This document shows positions 60,744-64,000 of a stretch of DNA of 64,000 nucleotides, one piece after another. The notes below the pieces were generated by a model. It did no database searches and was not told the origin of the DNA. It saw nothing but the letters and a program-made list of their open reading frames with translations. The translations under genes were made by a program, and so were the position numbers. The first letter of the stretch is position 1. Each line of letters opens with the position of its first letter. Source of the stretch: Ailanthus altissimus (taxonomy: Eukaryota > Streptophyta > Magnoliopsida > Sapindales > Simaroubaceae); contig OX327683.1 of assembly GCA_946807835.1 (NCBI GenBank), forward strand, positions 14,637,001-14,701,000, given 5' to 3'.

Positions 60744-63222
60744 TTCCTTTAAAAGTATAACAGATGCACCCGTTGCCCGCTAAGTTAGGGCTTCAAGTAA
60801 AAGATGATTAGAGCCATTTTAGGATGGAAGGTTGATGAGAATATAGCCATTTCGGCCTGATTTGAAACTTATGGCATCATGGATTTTAGTATCAGCCCCG
60901 GCACTAATTCTGACCCATGGATTCAAGATAAAATCCTAACCTTACTAACATTTCATGCATCTACAAGAATAAGCCACACCAACTTTTCCAACAATGACAT
61001 CAGATTGACAGTAATTGGAGGGTGAATCAAGAAATCAAATTGCTGGCCGTCTTGAGGTGTGGACATGGGGGATTGTGTATAGTCATATATAGCATGTATA
61101 GCTGCTTGTATGCTCATAAGTTGTAATTTTGATTTGTCTCATGATATCTATTATGTCGGGAGATTAGGAGTGCTGTGCAGACGGTAGCGCGCCTTGCATG
61201 TTCTTACTCACTTGACATTGAATCTCAAGCTGATGGTAAAATTCTGAAAGGCGTTTTGTCAGTGCCTTGGAGACACTGTGTTTGCTTTGATCATTGGCTA
61301 TCAAGTATCAACAGTAACAATTCTTTTTGTTGCAGAAAAAAGTGAAGAAAGGAGAGATGTACTGATAAATAATTTGTATTGTGTAACTTAATTTGCATTT
61401 AAGTTAAGAGAGTTTTATTTTCCTCAATATGCTTTCCCATGAAATGAGAAAACAACAGAAAAGACAGGAAGTTAAAATGATGCCTTCAATGCTTCTTTCA
61501 ATTCTCATTTGATTTGTACAGTTTTTGATATAAAATAAAACATGCTCTGGGTAAGATGTAGACATCATTTTAATCACGCCACTTTAAAATGATTTTAAGA
61601 ATTTTTAAAACAAAAGAGAGTTAAATAAGAAGGTAATTGTTTAGAAATGGTCTAAAATTTAAGTCGTCATTCTTTTTCAACCTCAAATGTAAAAGTTAAT
61701 ATTTTTTAACCAAAGAATTCAAAATTTGATAAATATACTAATGAGTTATATTTTCTCTCTTTACTAAACATTTAATCTAGTACTCTCTTTTCTAAAATAT
61801 TCTAAAATTGGTGTTGTGTAGATTGGTGATTTTAAAGGTGGCATTATATAAATTGGCATCTTCTTACATTGGCAGTTGACTTTAAATTTGAAAAATGACC
61901 AATAATTAATAAGTTTTTTAAATTACAGATGAAATTTATAATTTTTGATAAAAATAATTAAATTATAAGTAAAATAAGTGAAATATAAGTAAATTGTGTT
62001 CTAAATGAGCTAAAAATAAGTATAAATAAAAATCAGGTAAAAAATGAGTTAAATAGTTTTTTTTTTTAAAAAGCGAAGGCAAATGGTGGTCGATATGGCA
62101 TCCTAATCATCACCTAGCACATATGTGTTTTGAGCTCCACATAAAATATTTTATGTGCACACACTAGTGTTGGCGTGCATGCATAGGGTGCCCAATAGGC
62201 GCATCTTGTGTGCAAGCTATCAATGGACGCACCTTGTAGCGTGCAAAAATTATTTTAATCTAATTATTACATAAATAAATAAGTAATTTAATTAAAATAA
62301 ATAAGAACTAAATAAATAAATAACATAATTTATTATTATTTGTTAAAAAATAAATAACTAAATAAAGCATGCAATATTAATGAAAAACTATTATTTAATA
62401 TTTTTTTATTAATTTGTTCTAATGAATTAAATAATTATCATCTTTAATTATTATTTATTTTAGTAACTGATATTTATTTAGTTAGTTAATATATTTAATT
62501 TTAATTTAATTATTCGAATATGCTATTACATTGTTTGTTTATTTTAGTTTGATTTGTTGTTATTTATTTTTACAAGAAGAATAATTTTTAGGCACAGAAA
62601 AATCTCACATCTGAACAATATCAATGACTACATCAAGTGATTAAATGAACTTTTCACTGCTGTATGCTGATGTTTAAGTTCAGATGTCCATAAAATCCAA
62701 ACAAATTAGGTGGGACTAGAAGTAACATCAAGTAATATAGTAGAAGTTACCTTTCTTCCATGATGGTGCAATACAGTTAATTGATATTTCATACCCACAA
62801 GGTTGAACACTATTCTTAAGAATAAATACATCACCATTTTTTTGCTTTTAAAAGAAAAGAAGTTATGCTTAACATTTAAAATTAAATGTAATATTTTATC
62901 ATACTGGAACTGCACTGTTGAATTTTTATAGGTACCTCTAAAGTGTTGGTAAATCTAGCAAGATTAACTAATAAAGGTGTAATTTATAATAATGCACACA
63001 CATGGTGCATGATGACAATATTTTCATGATTATATTTTTTTTATTGTAACTTATTGTTTCTTTAAAACTATATTTATTTTGACTGGGTTGTCTCTCAAAC
63101 AGAAGATGGCCATATAGTTGTGGACACATGTCTCAAAATAAATACATGATTTGAATATTTATGACTTTAATAGTTTTAAAGTGGTAAATGAAATAAACAT
63201 GAATTATATATATATATTAACA
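60744..63222. other. 3' flank of the kinase gene and intergenic DNA
   Basis: About 60744-61560 probably holds the 3' untranslated region; an AATAAA-type signal is at about 61531-61537. From 61560 on the DNA is AT-rich. At 62090-62240 there is a patch with GCGC, GCATGC and GTGCAC words resembling 2210-2420 and 6840-7510. No gene recognised. Confidence 0.45.
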
Positions 63223-63440
63223 TTAAATTTAAAATAAATTATACAAATACAAATAACATCAAATAGTAATAAATACAACAAGCGATATCAATTGCTATGA
63301 ATTACAACAAGGTAACAAATGAAAAACTTAATGAAAAGTCACATTAAATAAAATTAAATTTATACAAATACAAATAACATCAAATAGTGAAAATAAAATA
63401 AAATAATAGGTTATATCAATTGCTATGTAAAATAATAGGG
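63223..63440. repeat. Imperfect tandem repeat, period about 121 bp
   Basis: Two units share TATACAAATACAAATAACAT followed by CAAATAGT, and a later GATATCAATTGCTATG / TATATCAATTGCTATG. The second starts about 121 bp after the first (63241 and 63362). Confidence 0.7.
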
Positions 63441-63866
63441 TTTCGGCATGTCTAATGGCTATGTTCATTTGCTTACGGTAATTACACACATTCTTCTTCA
63501 ATTTCACACCTTACAATGGAATCTACTTTTTTTGATACCTTATTGATTGATGGCGTGCTAAGACTATATTTTGGTGCTAATACATTTACAAAATAAAGCA
63601 CAATTTCAAAAAATTACATTGATAACTCGACCTATATATACAAAATAAATATGTTATATGATATAAAAATAATCTTACCTTTTTTGTACAATTTATAATT
63701 TAAAATTTAAAATCTACTCATTTTGAATTTCTTAAAATTGATTTACAAAAAGTTAGCCATTTTGTATTTTTTTTCTTAAAAGATATAAGTATTATATCTC
63801 AAATCGTAAATAATTATAATATTATAAATTATTATAATATCAACCTTCAACCATCATTTACAATCA

Positions 63867-64000
63867 GAGGACTTCGATTAGACTTGAACCTAACATAATC
63901 AGATTTATAAACAACCCTCCTAGATAATTAGAGGGACTTCAGTCAAACTCAAACCGAGCGCAATAAGAGAAATAAACAACCCTTTCAAATAATTGGAGGG
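63867..64000. repeat. Short tandem repeat running off the window end
   Basis: Two units of about 65-68 bp, each with GAGG(G)ACTTC near the start, AAACTC/GACTTG-AACC in the middle and AAACAACCCT near the end. The second is cut by the end of the window. Confidence 0.5.

Overview
This window is nuclear DNA of a eudicot plant. It is AT-rich and carries three intron-containing genes with plant-type splice sites: a secreted transferrin-fold protein (8762-11796, +), the photosystem I antenna gene LHCA1 (42165-43905, -) and a chloroplast-type ABC1/UbiB atypical kinase (51355-60743, +). All three exon models close with intact reading frames, giving 489, 246 and 831 aa. The species cannot be named from the sequence alone.

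Layout. 1-8.7 kb: a decayed Mutator-like (MuDR) transposase on the minus strand, then AT-rich DNA with two foldback elements. 8.76-11.8 kb: the transferrin-like gene. 12.97-41.69 kb: one 28.7-kb nest of transposable elements. 41.8 kb: a 36-bp minisatellite. 42.2-43.9 kb: LHCA1 and its short promoter. 44-51 kb: intergenic DNA with a solo LTR and a long-armed foldback element. 51.4-60.7 kb: the kinase gene, whose first two introns each contain a transposon. 60.7-64 kb: intergenic DNA with short tandem repeats.

The nest can be ordered from target-site duplications. The oldest layer is a minus-strand Ty1/copia element (X, 12965-41686) with LTRs of about 285 bp. Its 3' LTR was later split by a 4-kb endogenous pararetrovirus fragment of the Caulimoviridae (13045-17017). 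Its integrase gene was split by a second minus-strand copia element (Y, 19732-37365, TSD GTTAT) with LTRs of about 2.3 kb. Element Y took three further insertions: a 1389-bp solo LTR (TSD ATAAT) in its 3' LTR, a related solo LTR (TSD GTTAC) next to its 3' LTR that itself holds a 2709-bp LTR (TSD TACCC), and another related solo LTR in its 5' LTR. The gag part of X also holds a near-perfect 165-bp-arm hairpin and an oppositely oriented solo LTR of the Y family. The Y-type LTR family therefore occurs five times. All mobile-element reading frames seen here are broken.

The most notable observations are the transferrin-like gene, which looks secreted and GPI-anchored but lacks most canonical iron and carbonate ligands; the pararetrovirus fragment inside a retrotransposon LTR, with its terminal ORF in frame with RNase H and a post-integration 227-bp duplication; the four-level nest; and a 774-bp MULE with a clean 9-bp TSD and a GC-rich interior in a kinase intron. 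Statements of identity and homology come from reading the sequence by eye and from recalled protein families; no database search was run.
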